Assembly (NCBI RefSeq): GCF_015500075.1
Contig: NZ_CP045496.1
Location: 2,676,001 to 2,740,000, forward strand
DNA length: 64,000 bases
Reading direction: 5' to 3'
Source: Mesorhizobium sp. INR15
GTDB taxonomy: Bacteria; Pseudomonadota; Alphaproteobacteria; Rhizobiales; Rhizobiaceae
The first letter of the stretch is position 1. Every line of letters starts with the position of its first letter. The position numbers were made by a program, and so were the translations under genes. This document shows, piece by piece, positions 53,224-61,697 of the stretch. The notes below the pieces were generated by a model that did not search any database, had not been told where the DNA came from, and saw only the letters and a list, made by a program, of their open reading frames with translations.

Positions 53224-54357
53224 TCATCCCGCATTGCTCAATTGGAATTCGTCGGCAAGCACGCGTTCGTTGGGATTGATCGGACCCAGGTTCTTCACGA
53301 CCCGGAAGCGACCGCCATGCGCCTGCGCGATGTACATATTCATGCGAACATGGTGCTGGCCGGGAACCATTTCCGCTGGGCCGCCGAGGCCTTCGCTGAT
53401 GCGGGCATGATCGAGCGCCCGGATGACCGCGTCGCGCTCAACCGTGCCGGCTTCCCTCACCGCCGCTTCCCACATCCTGATCGCCCGGTAGTGGCCGGTG
53501 CAGCCGCTGCCCGCCGTCAACATCGCGCTGCCGGGAAACCGCTCGCCATAGCGACGCAAAACCGCGCGGCCAAACGGATCGTCGAGTTCCTGGTAGTAGT
53601 CGAGGCAGCTGTAGAGGCCCTCGATCTGTTCGGACGGCACGAGATTGAAGAAGTTCTCGTCGAAGTAGGTGCAGACGATCCTGCCGCCCCGCTTGCCGAA
53701 ACCGGCCTTGTGCAGTTCGTCGAAGAATGGCGTTAGGCCTGGCGGAACGATGGTGTTGAACACCACGTCGGCACCGCTCGCCATGATCTGCTGTACGATC
53801 CGCCGGAAATCGACGGTATCGAGGGGGAAGTACTCCTCGCCGACGATCTCGCCGCCGTTGGCGCGCACCACCCGGCTCGCGGCTTTGTTCAACAAATGCG
53901 GCCAGATGTAGTCTGCGGATGGCAGGTAGAATTTCTTTGCCCCGGTGCTCTTCATCAGCCAAGGGATCAATGGCTCGACCTGCTGTGCCGGGACGGGGCC
54001 GGTGCAGAAGATAAGGGGATCGTTTTCCTGCCCCTCATATTGCTCGGTGTAGATGTAGAGTGTCTTGCCGCGTGTGACCGCTTCGCTCTTGATGGCCAGG
54101 CGGGTCGAGCTGTAGATGCCGCCGACAACCAAATCGACCTTGTCGACGTCTATCAGTTTCGCGGTCCTCTCCTTGGCGACACTTTCGGTGGTCTCGCCGT
54201 CCTCGATGACGAGCTTCACCGGCCGGCCGAGCAGCCCGCCCTTGGCGTTGATGTCGTCGACGAGCATGGTCGTGAGGTTTGCGTTGGCGATGCCCATGAA
54301 GGACAACGGGCCGGTGAGTTCGGCGATAAGGCCGATCTTTATAGGTTTCGAGTCCAT
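53224..54357 (-). CDS. Periplasmic-binding-fold protein without a signal peptide (AmiC/UrtA-like)
   Basis: The 377-residue protein has the Peripla_BP_6 fold of AmiC/UrtA/FmdD: IGLIAELTGPLSFMGIANAN, INAKGGLLGRPVKLVIED, VDLVVGGIYSSTRLA and MASGADVVFNTIVPPG. It starts MDSKPIKIG, with no signal peptide, so it is predicted to stay in the cytoplasm like the amide sensor AmiC. No permease gene is adjacent. It lies downstream of a small protein and an HD-LuxR regulator gene on the same strand, which supports a sensing role. An upstream signal-coding start is not visible. Confidence 0.8.
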   Translation of the reverse strand: MDSKPIKIGLIAELTGPLSFMGIANANLTTMLVDDINAKGGLLGRPVKLVIEDGETTESVAKERTAKLIDVDKVDLVVGGIYSSTRLAIKSEAVTRGKTLYIYTEQYEGQENDPLIFCTGPVPAQQVEPLIPWLMKSTGAKKFYLPSADYIWPHLLNKAASRVVRANGGEIVGEEYFPLDTVDFRRIVQQIMASGADVVFNTIVPPGLTPFFDELHKAGFGKRGGRIVCTYFDENFFNLVPSEQIEGLYSCLDYYQELDDPFGRAVLRRYGERFPGSAMLTAGSGCTGHYRAIRMWEAAVREAGTVERDAVIRALDHARISEGLGGPAEMVPGQHHVRMNMYIAQAHGGRFRVVKNLGPINPNERVLADEFQLSNAG

Positions 54358-54429
54358 CTGATTTCTCCGATTCTAGGGGTTTCATCGAACGCGCCGCCGC
54401 CGGCGGCGCGCGGTGCGCCAGCGCGGACG

Positions 54430-54702
54430 TCAGGCCTCGTAGTGGCCGAGCAGCAGCGCCGCCTGCGGTTTGCCGACGTGACCAGCTTCCTGCAGGATCG
54501 CGGGCACCTCCGGATCCGACACGAAGTTCTTCCAGCCCTCGGCGTCCCAGTCGAAGATCGCCCAGACGCGGTCGGGCTCGCTGGGGTCGCGGAATACGGT
54601 CGCACCGTTCGAGCCGTGCAGCCGGCGCTTGTCGGCGCCCTTGGTCGAAAAGATACGAATGAAGCGGTCGACGTCCGCCACCTTTGTCGTTGCGAGAAGC
54701 AT
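54430..54702 (-). CDS. Small dimeric alpha/beta-barrel-like protein
   Basis: The 90-residue protein starts at ATG 54702 behind aggagg. Its pattern (MLLATTKVADVDRFIRIF...VFRDPSEPDRVWAIFDWDAEGWKNFVSDPEVPAI in parts) resembles ferredoxin-like dimeric barrels such as ABM/EthD-type proteins. It could bind or isomerise a small organic molecule. It lies between the LuxR-type and binding-protein genes. Family call is tentative. Confidence 0.55.
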   Translation of the reverse strand: MLLATTKVADVDRFIRIFSTKGADKRRLHGSNGATVFRDPSEPDRVWAIFDWDAEGWKNFVSDPEVPAILQEAGHVGKPQAALLLGHYEA

Positions 54703-54792
54703 CTGATTTCCTCCTGTCGGTCGCGGCCACCATCGGTCCGTCGACAGGATCAGGATGCGCGCCTCGAGGCAGGCGCACATGGGGTGAATTCC

Positions 54793-56369
54793 CTATGCTT
54801 GCGTTTCGCCAGGTCGGATAAGGCCGTGCTCGACCGCGTAGAGCGCGGCGGCGGCGCGGGTGGTCACGCCGATCCTGGAATAGACGCTCTGGATATGATG
54901 ATCTGCGGTCTTGGGTGAGATATCCAGCTTCCGCGCCGTCTCCTTAGCGGTGAGGCCGCCGGCGATCAGGCGCAGCACCTCGATCTCGCGCGGCGTCATG
55001 CCGGCCAGCGGCCGGGGCGGCGGGCGTCGCGACCGCTGTCCGGCGAAGGACAGTACAGCCTCGGCGGCGTCGGGACAGATACAGCCCTCACGAACGGCGG
55101 TACGGAGTTCCGCCGCCGCCGCCTCGCTGGACAACGCCTTGCGGTGTGGGCGCTCCTCCCGCGACGTCTGGAACGCCTCGGCAGCGGCCAGGATCCTCGC
55201 CGCCGGCGACAGGTCGGAACCGCCGACCTTGCGGTGATAGCCGGAGCCATCCAAGCGTTCGTGATGGCGAAGTACAAGAGCGGCCATCAAACCACCCTCG
55301 CGGCCGAAAGAGGCCAGTGCCCGCTCACCGTAATAGGCGTGCAGTTGTGCCGCGTCGCGTTCGCGCACCGACAGCGGACCGTTCCGCATCCAGGTCGCCA
55401 CCGGCACCACGAGTTCGCCGATGTCATGGATGCAGCCCGACCAGCGCAGCGCACGGATGTCAGGGAGAGGCAGCCCGATCGCCGCCCCGCGCCCTCGGCC
55501 AGCTCCGCAACCATCCGTGAATGGCCATGCGTGAACGGCATACGCATGTCGATCATGTCGGCGATGGCGAGGAATGCTTGGTCGCAGTCTGCCTCATCCA
55601 GCGTCACCGGCGGATCGGGCTCCAGTGCCAAAATCGTTTCGCGCTCGACCGTCGCGCCCATGCCCTCCATCAGCACCGCGGCGTTGACGGCGACGAGGCG
55701 GGCCAAGCCCGCTTCGTATGGACCATCGCCGCGACTGTCGATGGTTTCGGCCATCGCGTCTATACCGACGGTATCGCTGAGAGCTACGACATCCTGTGCC
55801 AATGTAATCAGGCGCACGGCCGGCAAAACATCCTCGCCGCTCAGCCCACGCGGCAGACCCTTGCCGTCCCAACGTTCGTAGATCTGTCCAAGGTTGCGCC
55901 GGATCTCCTCGGACAGGCCTAGCCGTTCGCCGATTTGTTGCGCGACTTCGCAATGCGCGGTGAGGACCGGGCGGGCCACCGCCAGCGCTTGAGACATCCC
56001 GGCCTCGATCGCTTTGGCCTGCGCGTCAGGCTCAAGGTCGTAGTATAAGCGCTTGAAGGCCTGCACGAAGACCCTGCCCAGTTCCGCACGGTTGCCCATG
56101 TCGAGACCGACAAGATCCTGGCGGAGCGCGATTTCGTCACCGAAGGTGGCCGCCAGAAGGTCCGTGTCGGCGTTGCAGCCGACATAGCGCAGCATCGACT
56201 GATGATACGCATTGCACCGAACCTGTACGGAAAGGCCTGCAAGCTGGGCGATCCGCATTGCAAGCACACATGATTTCAGCGCGAAGTCGCGAGAATGGCC
56301 TGTCGCAAGGTCCGACGCATAGGCCAGGACCATCAAGAAATCCGCCCGGCGGATCGAGACATTGGCCAT
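54793..56369 (-). pseudogene. HD-domain and LuxR-type regulator, frameshifted
   Basis: Two frames together make one protein of about 525 residues. The first (from 56369) has a degenerate HD-GYP-like region (ERWDGKGLPRGLSGEDV) and reaches HGHSRMVAELAEGAG. The second (ending 54793) continues with GCIHDIGEL, HHERLDGSGYH, and a C-terminal LuxR helix-turn-helix (LTAKETARKLDISPKTADHHIQ, residues near 480). They join if one G is added in the GCGGGGCGGCG run near 55487. A one-base deletion or a sequencing error at a homopolymer is likely. The GYP of the second motif is GYH, so c-di-GMP hydrolysis is doubtful. Confidence 0.75.
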
Positions 56370-57215
56370 CGCCCACCTCCCGAGTGCATGCTAGTCCCGC
56401 GTCTCGGAAATACCTGGCGAGGATTTGACGTCTTAAGCTTTATGCGGCGAAGCCGGAGGCCGAAACTACGCCGACCCAATATTCGGTGTGGCTCCAGTTC
56501 GCTGTCGGCGCATTACCCCCGAGAAGCAGCAGCTATTCGCCAAACGCTCTCTGACATCGGACCGACCGCTTCCGGCCCCCAATGAGACATTCGCGGAGCA
56601 ATCCAGCCAGCGGTATTCGAACGCTTCTAACGCCGACGCCGCCGACAGTCCCATAACCGGACCGGCGAGGAGGAGACCGATGCAGCCTTACGCTTTGTCG
56701 TCTCCAACGCCGTGGGTCTCCTGAGCGAGTGGATCAGAATTGTTCTCACTTAGAACGAGACACGTCGGGTTGCCTGCGGAGCCAAGGGTATTTCGAAGCC
56801 AAACCAAGCCTCGGTCGCTAGGTAGCACAGGCTAGCGGACGGTTCAGTTCTATCATGCAGTCCATGCCAGGCAGCTGGCCGAAGACATGCGGGCGAACCT
56901 GTCCTGCTTCATCTCTGTCAGTCGCTGATGCCGCCATCGGCTCCGTCGACCATTTCACAGAGCGCACCAACGACCTCTCGAACGGGCTGATCTGGCCGAA
57001 GGCCGGCTGAAGCCTCGACCGCCTGTCCCGCAATGGCGCGTCGCGATTTTCTTCCCCTGGGCAAAGCCCATTCCTCGCGAGGCAAGAAACTCGTGCCTGC
57101 GCCATCCTCCGCTTCGCTGCGGTCGCAAGCGATGCGGCGGCGGTCGCCTTTGGCCTCTTGATCGCCATCGAGGTCGCATGGTGCGGGCTCGGAAACGAAA
57201 GAACGGAGACTGAAA
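56370..57215. other. Gene-poor stretch before the transfer module
   Basis: Several frames of 60 to 180 residues overlap on both strands without motifs. CCGACCGCTTCCGGCCCCC at 56562 repeats 48845 with one mismatch. The last 120 bases (gcgccatcctccgcttcgctgcgg near 57095) resemble the leader before the DUF2493 gene, so this is probably the untranslated leader of the DUF736 gene. Cargo may end here. Confidence 0.4.
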
Positions 57216-57542
57216 ATGGCTACCATCGGCACTTTCAAGAAGACCAACGCAAACGAGTTCACCGGCGAAATCGTCACCCTCAGCGTCCATGCCAAGGGGG
57301 TGCGCATCGTACCCGACACCCGCGCCACCGGCGAGAACGCTCCAAGCCACCGCATCGTGGTCGGCAAGGCCGAAATCGGCGCCGCTTGGTCCAAGCGCTC
57401 CAACGAGGGTCGCGACTATCTCGGCCTCAAGCTGGACGATCCGAGCTTCACCGCTCCGATCTACGCCAACCTCTTCGCCGATGAGGAAGGCGACGGCCAC
57501 AGCCTTATCTGGTCCCGCCCGAGCCGCCGCAACGGCGAGTAA
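57216..57542 (+). CDS. DUF736 family protein
   Basis: The 108-residue protein matches DUF736: ATIGTFKKTNANEFTGEI at the start, then RIVVGKAEIGAAWSK and DYLGLKLDDPSF, ending in LIWSRPSRR. These small proteins are common in conjugative plasmids and ICEs of rhizobia; role unknown. Another, more divergent copy is at 61362. ATG 57216 follows cggagac. Confidence 0.88.
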   Translation: MATIGTFKKTNANEFTGEIVTLSVHAKGVRIVPDTRATGENAPSHRIVVGKAEIGAAWSKRSNEGRDYLGLKLDDPSFTAPIYANLFADEEGDGHSLIWSRPSRRNGE

Positions 57543-58046
57543 ATCTCAATCCTCTCGCCCGGCCACTGGCCGGGCGAGAGACACTTATGTACTCGCGCCT
57601 GAAGATCATGTCTCATCAGACCTTCGTGCAAAACGCAGGCCAGCACCGCCGTTCTCGGCGAGGAATTCTATATCAGCCGCCTCGAACGACCAGCGGATTG
57701 CCGCGGCATTGGCCGATCTGCGGCGGCTTACAAACGACGCGGCGGGCGACCGTCCGGCCGGTTGGCCCGGCGGTGAGCCGATCGGCTCGCTGTTCGGGCA
57801 GTCCGCATCATCATTTGCCGCCTGGCGCGCCTTTGCTGCCTGGAGCCAGGGCGATGACGAACCTATCGAACCTGGACACAGACATTCAAGACACTGCAAG
57901 GCGCAAAGCAGTAGGCGTTTCGATAGTCGTCGGCTGATCATGTAGCGCCGTGATCGCTTCTTGCCGGTTTCGTCAATGACGGAATCCAAGGATTTCGTTC
58001 GATTACGCGACTCCCTATCAAATCTTTGACAAGGGACCAGACGCGG
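57543..58046. other. Gap before the excision activator, with a possible gene remnant
   Basis: A rightward frame at about 57690 to 57945 reads like protein (ALADLRRLTNDAA, PIGSLFGQSASSFAAWRAF) but has no ATG or GTG start and no recognised family, so it may be a remnant or a gene with an unusual start. The promoter of the fseA-like gene should lie in the AT-richer segment 57945 to 58030. No TraR box was recognised by eye. Confidence 0.4.
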
Positions 58047-58797
58047 ATGAAACCGGATACATCGCAGTGGCGTGACCCACAGGCATACGCCTTCGTCAAA
58101 GGTGCCGCCGCCGATGTGATCGCCTGGGAGTTTCTGCGGCGCAATCCGCGGTATCAGCAAGACTTCGCGGCCTCCCGATCGGCCAAGGCGATACGCGCGT
58201 TGCGCAAGCGCTGGGGTTTGCATTTTCGCCGCCAGGCCTGACCAGTCTGCGGTCGAACAACCCGTCTACTGGTCGCCCCAACTAGACCCTGGCGTCATCA
58301 ACCTCGTTGAGGTTCCCCCCGGCCTGCGCGCCACTCAGGACAGGTCCTCCGTCGTTGCGCTTGCCGAAGGCGAGCGCGACGAGATCGGCCTCCACACGCG
58401 TGCTCAGCCGAGCGGCACGCAAGTGGCGCTTCTTGGTGACCCGAAGCCGGGCAGGGCTTTGGCGGCCATCATCCCGCTCGATGACATGGCGCACGACCGG
58501 CTTCTGGCTCTTGAGCGTTTCATCCGCTCGATCGCCAGGCAGCATTGTCCCGACGCCCGTTTGACCGCGGCCCAACGCCGCCGTCTTGGCCATATGCTGC
58601 GATGCCTCGATGGCCGGGAGGAACAGGCATCTCACTTTGAAGTGGCGACCGCCTTGTTCGGCCGGCGGCTGGTCAGTGCGGCTGACTGGCATGACTCCGC
58701 CTTCCGCTACCAGACGCACCGCCTGGTGCGGGACGGCCTGAAGATGGTCGAGCGCGGCTATCGGCAATTGCTGCGTGCGCGGCGACGGCTCACCTGA
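58047..58797 (+). CDS. fseA: FseA-like excision activator made by +1 frameshift (DUF6499 + DUF2285)
   Basis: The first frame, ATG 58047 to TGA 58241, encodes 64 residues of a DUF6499 domain (WRDPQAYAFV, AWEFLRRNPRYQQDF). The second frame continues from 58240 to 58797 (about 185 residues, DUF2285: PVYWSPQLDPGVINL, LERFIRSI, RRLGHMLRCLDG, DGLKMVERGYRQLL). It has no ATG, GTG or TTG before its domain, except a GTG deep inside. A +1 slip at GCC-TGA-C joins them into 249 residues. In ICEMlSymR7A, msi172 and msi171 are known to be fused by +1 frameshifting to make FseA, which activates excision. The same design and the rdfS gene next door make that the best reading. Confidence 0.82.
58236..58242 (+). 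promoter_or_regulatory. Programmed +1 frameshift site GCC-TGA-C
   Basis: The zero-frame stop TGA (58239 to 58241) is preceded by Ala codon GCC and followed by C, a weak termination context like that of the RF2 frameshift. Skipping T58239 puts the ribosome in the DUF2285 frame (GAC-CAG). Slippage is inferred from the layout and the known FseA case. Confidence 0.7.
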
Positions 58798-58913
58798 TGC
58801 CTGCCACGGTGCGAAACAGGGCCCGTCAATTGCGCACCTGATCACCGTCCCCTCGCTCCTCCATTCTGGCCATGGATCGCCGTTCAACCGCGACGGCCGG
58901 AAGGAGACACCTC

Positions 58914-59195
58914 ATGAACGCCAACACCGCCGCAATGCCGCCGCGCTATCTGCGCACCGCGGAGGCCGCGCATTTTTTGAGCCTCTCGCCGCGCACGCTG
59001 GAGAAGCACCGCACCTACGGGACCGGGCCTGCCTATCGCAAGCTTGGCGGACGTGTTGTCTACGCCGTCGACGATCTGCAGGCCTGGGTGAAGCGCGGGG
59101 CAATGACCTCGACGTCCGATCCGCATGGCTCCGTCCTGCCGGCCAAGCCTCATGCCGCGCGCTTGATCCCCTATGCCGGGCGCGAAACCCGCTAA
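58914..59195 (+). CDS. rdfS: RdfS-like recombination directionality factor
   Basis: The 93-residue protein has an HTH_17/AlpA-type winged helix: YLRTAEAAHFLSLSPRTLEKHRT, then YRKLGGRVVYAVDDLQAWV. In Mesorhizobium ICEs the excisionase RdfS, encoded just after fseA, has this form and turns on excision by the ICE integrase. ATG 58914 follows aaggaga; a longer frame starts in the non-coding gap. Its activation by the fseA product is inferred. Confidence 0.85.
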   Translation: MNANTAAMPPRYLRTAEAAHFLSLSPRTLEKHRTYGTGPAYRKLGGRVVYAVDDLQAWVKRGAMTSTSDPHGSVLPAKPHAARLIPYAGRETR

Positions 59196-59210
59196 GCGGC
59201 CGCGCTCCAG

Positions 59211-60296
59211 ATGTCGGCACGAACACGCGAACCCTCCGAGCGCGGACAGCTCGACCTGTTCCATGCGCTGCCAGGTGATTTCGCGCCACGCGATGCGCAG
59301 GACCTCATGGCCTATCCCTTCTTTTCCCTCGCCAAGTCTAGACGCATCGCGCCGATCGACTTTCGTGCCGGTGATGTCACCATCAGGGTGGAAGCCGTGC
59401 CTGACCACGGCATGGCGACAATCTGGGACGCCGATATCCTGATCTGGGCCGCGAGCCAGATCGTCAACGCACGCGATGCCGGGCTGCGCACCTCGCGCCT
59501 GATGGCTGCGACGCCATACGAGATGCTGACCTACATCGGCCGCGGCGTCTCGAAGCGAGATTATCTGCGCCTGAAGGCAGCGCTCGATCGCCTGCAATCG
59601 ACGAGCGTCGTCACCTCGATCCGCCAACCCGCCGAAGGCAGGCGCCATCGCTTCTCGTGGATCAATGAGTGGCAGGAGCGTACCGGCCGAAGCGGCCGCC
59701 CGCTCGGCCTTGAGCTGATTTTGCCCGATTGGTTCTACCGCGCCGTTCTGGACGATGCGCTGATCCTGACGATTGATCGTGCCTATTTTGGGCTGACGGG
59801 CGGCCTCGATCGCTGGCTCTACCGGTTGGTGCGCAAGCATGGCGGGCGCCAGCGTGCCGGCTGGCGTTTCGACATTCGGCACCTGCATCAAAAGTCCGGC
59901 AGCCTTGCGCCGCTCAAACGCTTCGCCTTCGAGCTGCGCGACATCGTGCGCCGCCAACCCCTGCCGGGATACCTTCTGTTCACGGAAGTCGAAGCCAGCG
60001 GCCGCGTCCTTCTGGCGTTCGAACCGATGCCGGCCCTTGTTGACAGGCTCGTGCTATCGGGAACCCGAACCCTCGTGCCATCGGGAACCGCACTATCGTG
60101 CTATCGGGAACCGCCAACGGCCCTAAGTCTTGGCGCGGGCGAGGAAAATCGCGCTCCTAACTTAGAGTCTAACAGTCAATCTAACAGTCTTGCGCGGCAG
60201 CCACGCAACGGGCGTGAGGAACAGACGCCGCCAGATGCTGGCCGATCGACACGCGAAGGGCAACACGCCGGGCGCTGCGCGGGAGATGACACATGA
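59211..60296 (+). CDS. RepA-like replication initiator protein
   Basis: The 361-residue protein matches the plasmid replication initiator A family: RGQLDLFHALPGDF, DLMAYPFFSLAKSRR, ATIWDADILIWAASQI, and winged helices (MLTYIGRGVSKRDYLRLKAALDRLQST, DRWLYRLVRKHGG). The last 70 residues are low-complexity and lie over iteron-like DNA repeats at 60049 to 60112. An excised ICE could use it for plasmid-like replication. ATG 59211 is close behind rdfS. Its stop overlaps the DUF2840 gene. Confidence 0.85.
   Translation: MSARTREPSERGQLDLFHALPGDFAPRDAQDLMAYPFFSLAKSRRIAPIDFRAGDVTIRVEAVPDHGMATIWDADILIWAASQIVNARDAGLRTSRLMAATPYEMLTYIGRGVSKRDYLRLKAALDRLQSTSVVTSIRQPAEGRRHRFSWINEWQERTGRSGRPLGLELILPDWFYRAVLDDALILTIDRAYFGLTGGLDRWLYRLVRKHGGRQRAGWRFDIRHLHQKSGSLAPLKRFAFELRDIVRRQPLPGYLLFTEVEASGRVLLAFEPMPALVDRLVLSGTRTLVPSGTALSCYREPPTALSLGAGEENRAPNLESNSQSNSLARQPRNGREEQTPPDAGRSTREGQHAGRCAGDDT
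60049..60112 (+). repeat. Iteron-like direct repeats inside the repA-like gene
   Basis: TCGTGCTATCGGGAACC occurs at 60049 and 60096, and TCGTGCCATCGGGAACC at 60073: three 17-base copies spaced 24 and 23 bases apart, about two helical turns. The copies fall in different reading frames, so the conservation is at DNA level. Same-face spacing beside an initiator gene suggests an oriV. Confidence 0.75.
60168..60189 (+). repeat. Short AT-rich direct repeat downstream of the iterons
   Basis: TCTAACAGTC occurs twice (60168 and 60180) in a stretch clearly AT-richer than its surroundings. Position 56 bases after the third iteron would suit a DNA-unwinding element, though this is inference. Confidence 0.45.
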
Positions 60297-60784
60297 TGTC
60301 GTTTCCACGAGCCGTGCCGCGTGGCGAGCTTACGAGCGTCGAGCTGACCTGGATCGAGAAGCGGATTGAACATCGCATCCGCTTCGGCCGCGCCGTCCAT
60401 GAGACGATCGTCAACAGGCGGCGCCGCGTTCTCGCATTCGCGCCGGACAGTGTTTTTGCCTTTGTGCGCTGGGCGGCAAACGACTTTGGCACGGTCATTT
60501 CGCGCATCGACATCGTGCGCGCCGTCCGACCTCGGGAGCCCTATCAGACGCTGCCTCACATCCGGCCCGGCGGCGAGATGCTGCTCAGGATCACCGGCTG
60601 GGACAAGGTCGAGCGGGTTCTCCAGCTGATCGATGCGATCGAGGCGATCGGCATCCATCCAGCAGACGCGGCGCCCGACTACTGGCGCCAAAGCCACAAC
60701 CGCCTGGTCGCCGGCGGAGCCCCACGCGCCTATTCGCTGGAACAGCATCAGGCCTTTCGGTTGCGCAAGCGAGCGACGTCATGA
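60293..60784 (+). CDS. DUF2840 family protein
   Basis: The 163-residue protein has the DUF2840 pattern (ELTWIEKRIEHRIRFGR, FAFVRWAANDFGTVISRIDI, GGEMLLRITGWDKVERVL, HPADAAPDYWRQSHNRL). It is regularly found between the repA-like and traF genes of alphaproteobacterial conjugative elements. Role unknown. Both ends overlap neighbouring genes by four bases, so it is translated within one operon. Confidence 0.88.
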   Translation: MMSFPRAVPRGELTSVELTWIEKRIEHRIRFGRAVHETIVNRRRRVLAFAPDSVFAFVRWAANDFGTVISRIDIVRAVRPREPYQTLPHIRPGGEMLLRITGWDKVERVLQLIDAIEAIGIHPADAAPDYWRQSHNRLVAGGAPRAYSLEQHQAFRLRKRATS

Positions 60785-61326
60785 GCCGCATTGCTTGCTC
60801 GATCATGGCGCTTGGCGCTGTCGCCGCGATCATCGCGCCGGCTGTCGCGAAGATGCCGCCGCTGCTGATGTGGAACGCATCAGCGAGCGCGCCGATCGGT
60901 CTCTACGCCATCAGCAGGAGCCGCCGCCTGACGGTTGGTGATCTCGCAGTCATCGAACCGCCCAAGCCGGTCGCCTCGTTCGTCGCGCAGCGCGGCTATC
61001 TGCCGGCCGGCATGCCGATGCTGAAGCATATCGTTGCCCTTGCTGGGCAGAAGGTCTGCCGTATCGGCCGCATTGTCACAGTCGACGGTGTCGCGTTGGG
61101 CGCGGCGCTGGCGCGCGACCATACGGGACGTCCCCTGCCTGACTGGCAGGGCTGCCGCATCATCGCCACTGGCGAGATCTTCGTGATGAACCCGAAGGTC
61201 GGGGACAGCCTCGACGGCCGCTATTTCGGCCCTTTCCCGATGACCTCGATCATCGGACGCGCGCTGCCGCTCTGGACCGACGAGAGCGGCGATGGACGCT
61301 ACGTCTGGCTCGCGCCAGCGAACTGA
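60781..61326 (+). CDS. traF: TraF conjugation signal peptidase (S26 family)
   Basis: The 181-residue membrane-anchored S26 peptidase has an N-terminal span, catalytic Ser in SASAPIGLY near 35 and Lys in MLKHIVALAG near 82. In conjugative systems of this type TraF processes and cyclises the pilin TrbC. The ICE's trb genes are not in the window. ATG 60781 overlaps the DUF2840 stop. Confidence 0.9.
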   Translation: MSRIACSIMALGAVAAIIAPAVAKMPPLLMWNASASAPIGLYAISRSRRLTVGDLAVIEPPKPVASFVAQRGYLPAGMPMLKHIVALAGQKVCRIGRIVTVDGVALGAALARDHTGRPLPDWQGCRIIATGEIFVMNPKVGDSLDGRYFGPFPMTSIIGRALPLWTDESGDGRYVWLAPAN

Positions 61327-61361
61327 AAACCAGCCAAGCCAAAACAGGAAGGAGATAGTCC

Positions 61362-61697
61362 ATGACCGAGATCGGCGTTTTCCAACGAACTGAATCCGGG
61401 TACCGCGGGCGCATTCGCACTTTGCTTGTGGATGCCGAGGTGGTGATCGTCCCGACGCGAACGTCTGACGGTAATGCGCCGGACTTTCGCATCCATATTG
61501 GCGACGGCAGCGGTCCGGAAATCGGCGCCGCCTGGAAGGAGAACGGACAGACGGCCGGCGACTATTTGTCCTGCCGGTTGGAGGATCCGTTGTTTGGTCG
61601 GCGTTTCCGCGCCAACCTGTTCCGTTCCAGTGCGGACGAGGGTTCCTGGTCGCTGCGCTGGAGCCGGCCGAAATCACGTCAGGATCGCGCACGATGA
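61362..61697 (+). CDS. DUF736 family protein, second divergent copy
   Basis: The 111-residue protein aligns over its whole length with the copy at 57216 (IGVFQR for IGTFKK, EIGAAWKE for EIGAAWSK, DYLSCRLEDPLF for DYLGLKLDDPSF) but is clearly diverged. ATG 61362 follows aaggaga. The stop overlaps the lytic transglycosylase gene. Two paralogues in one element suggest separate roles. Confidence 0.85.
   Translation: MTEIGVFQRTESGYRGRIRTLLVDAEVVIVPTRTSDGNAPDFRIHIGDGSGPEIGAAWKENGQTAGDYLSCRLEDPLFGRRFRANLFRSSADEGSWSLRWSRPKSRQDRAR

Noticed and set aside
57606..58223. Leftward frame of 205 codons before the excision activator
   Set aside because: Overlaps the DUF6499 gene on the other strand and has no motif or ribosome-binding site.
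58239..58797. Reading the fseA region as a pseudogene broken by a stop codon
   Set aside because: The two-frame design is known from ICEMlSymR7A and both halves are otherwise intact.
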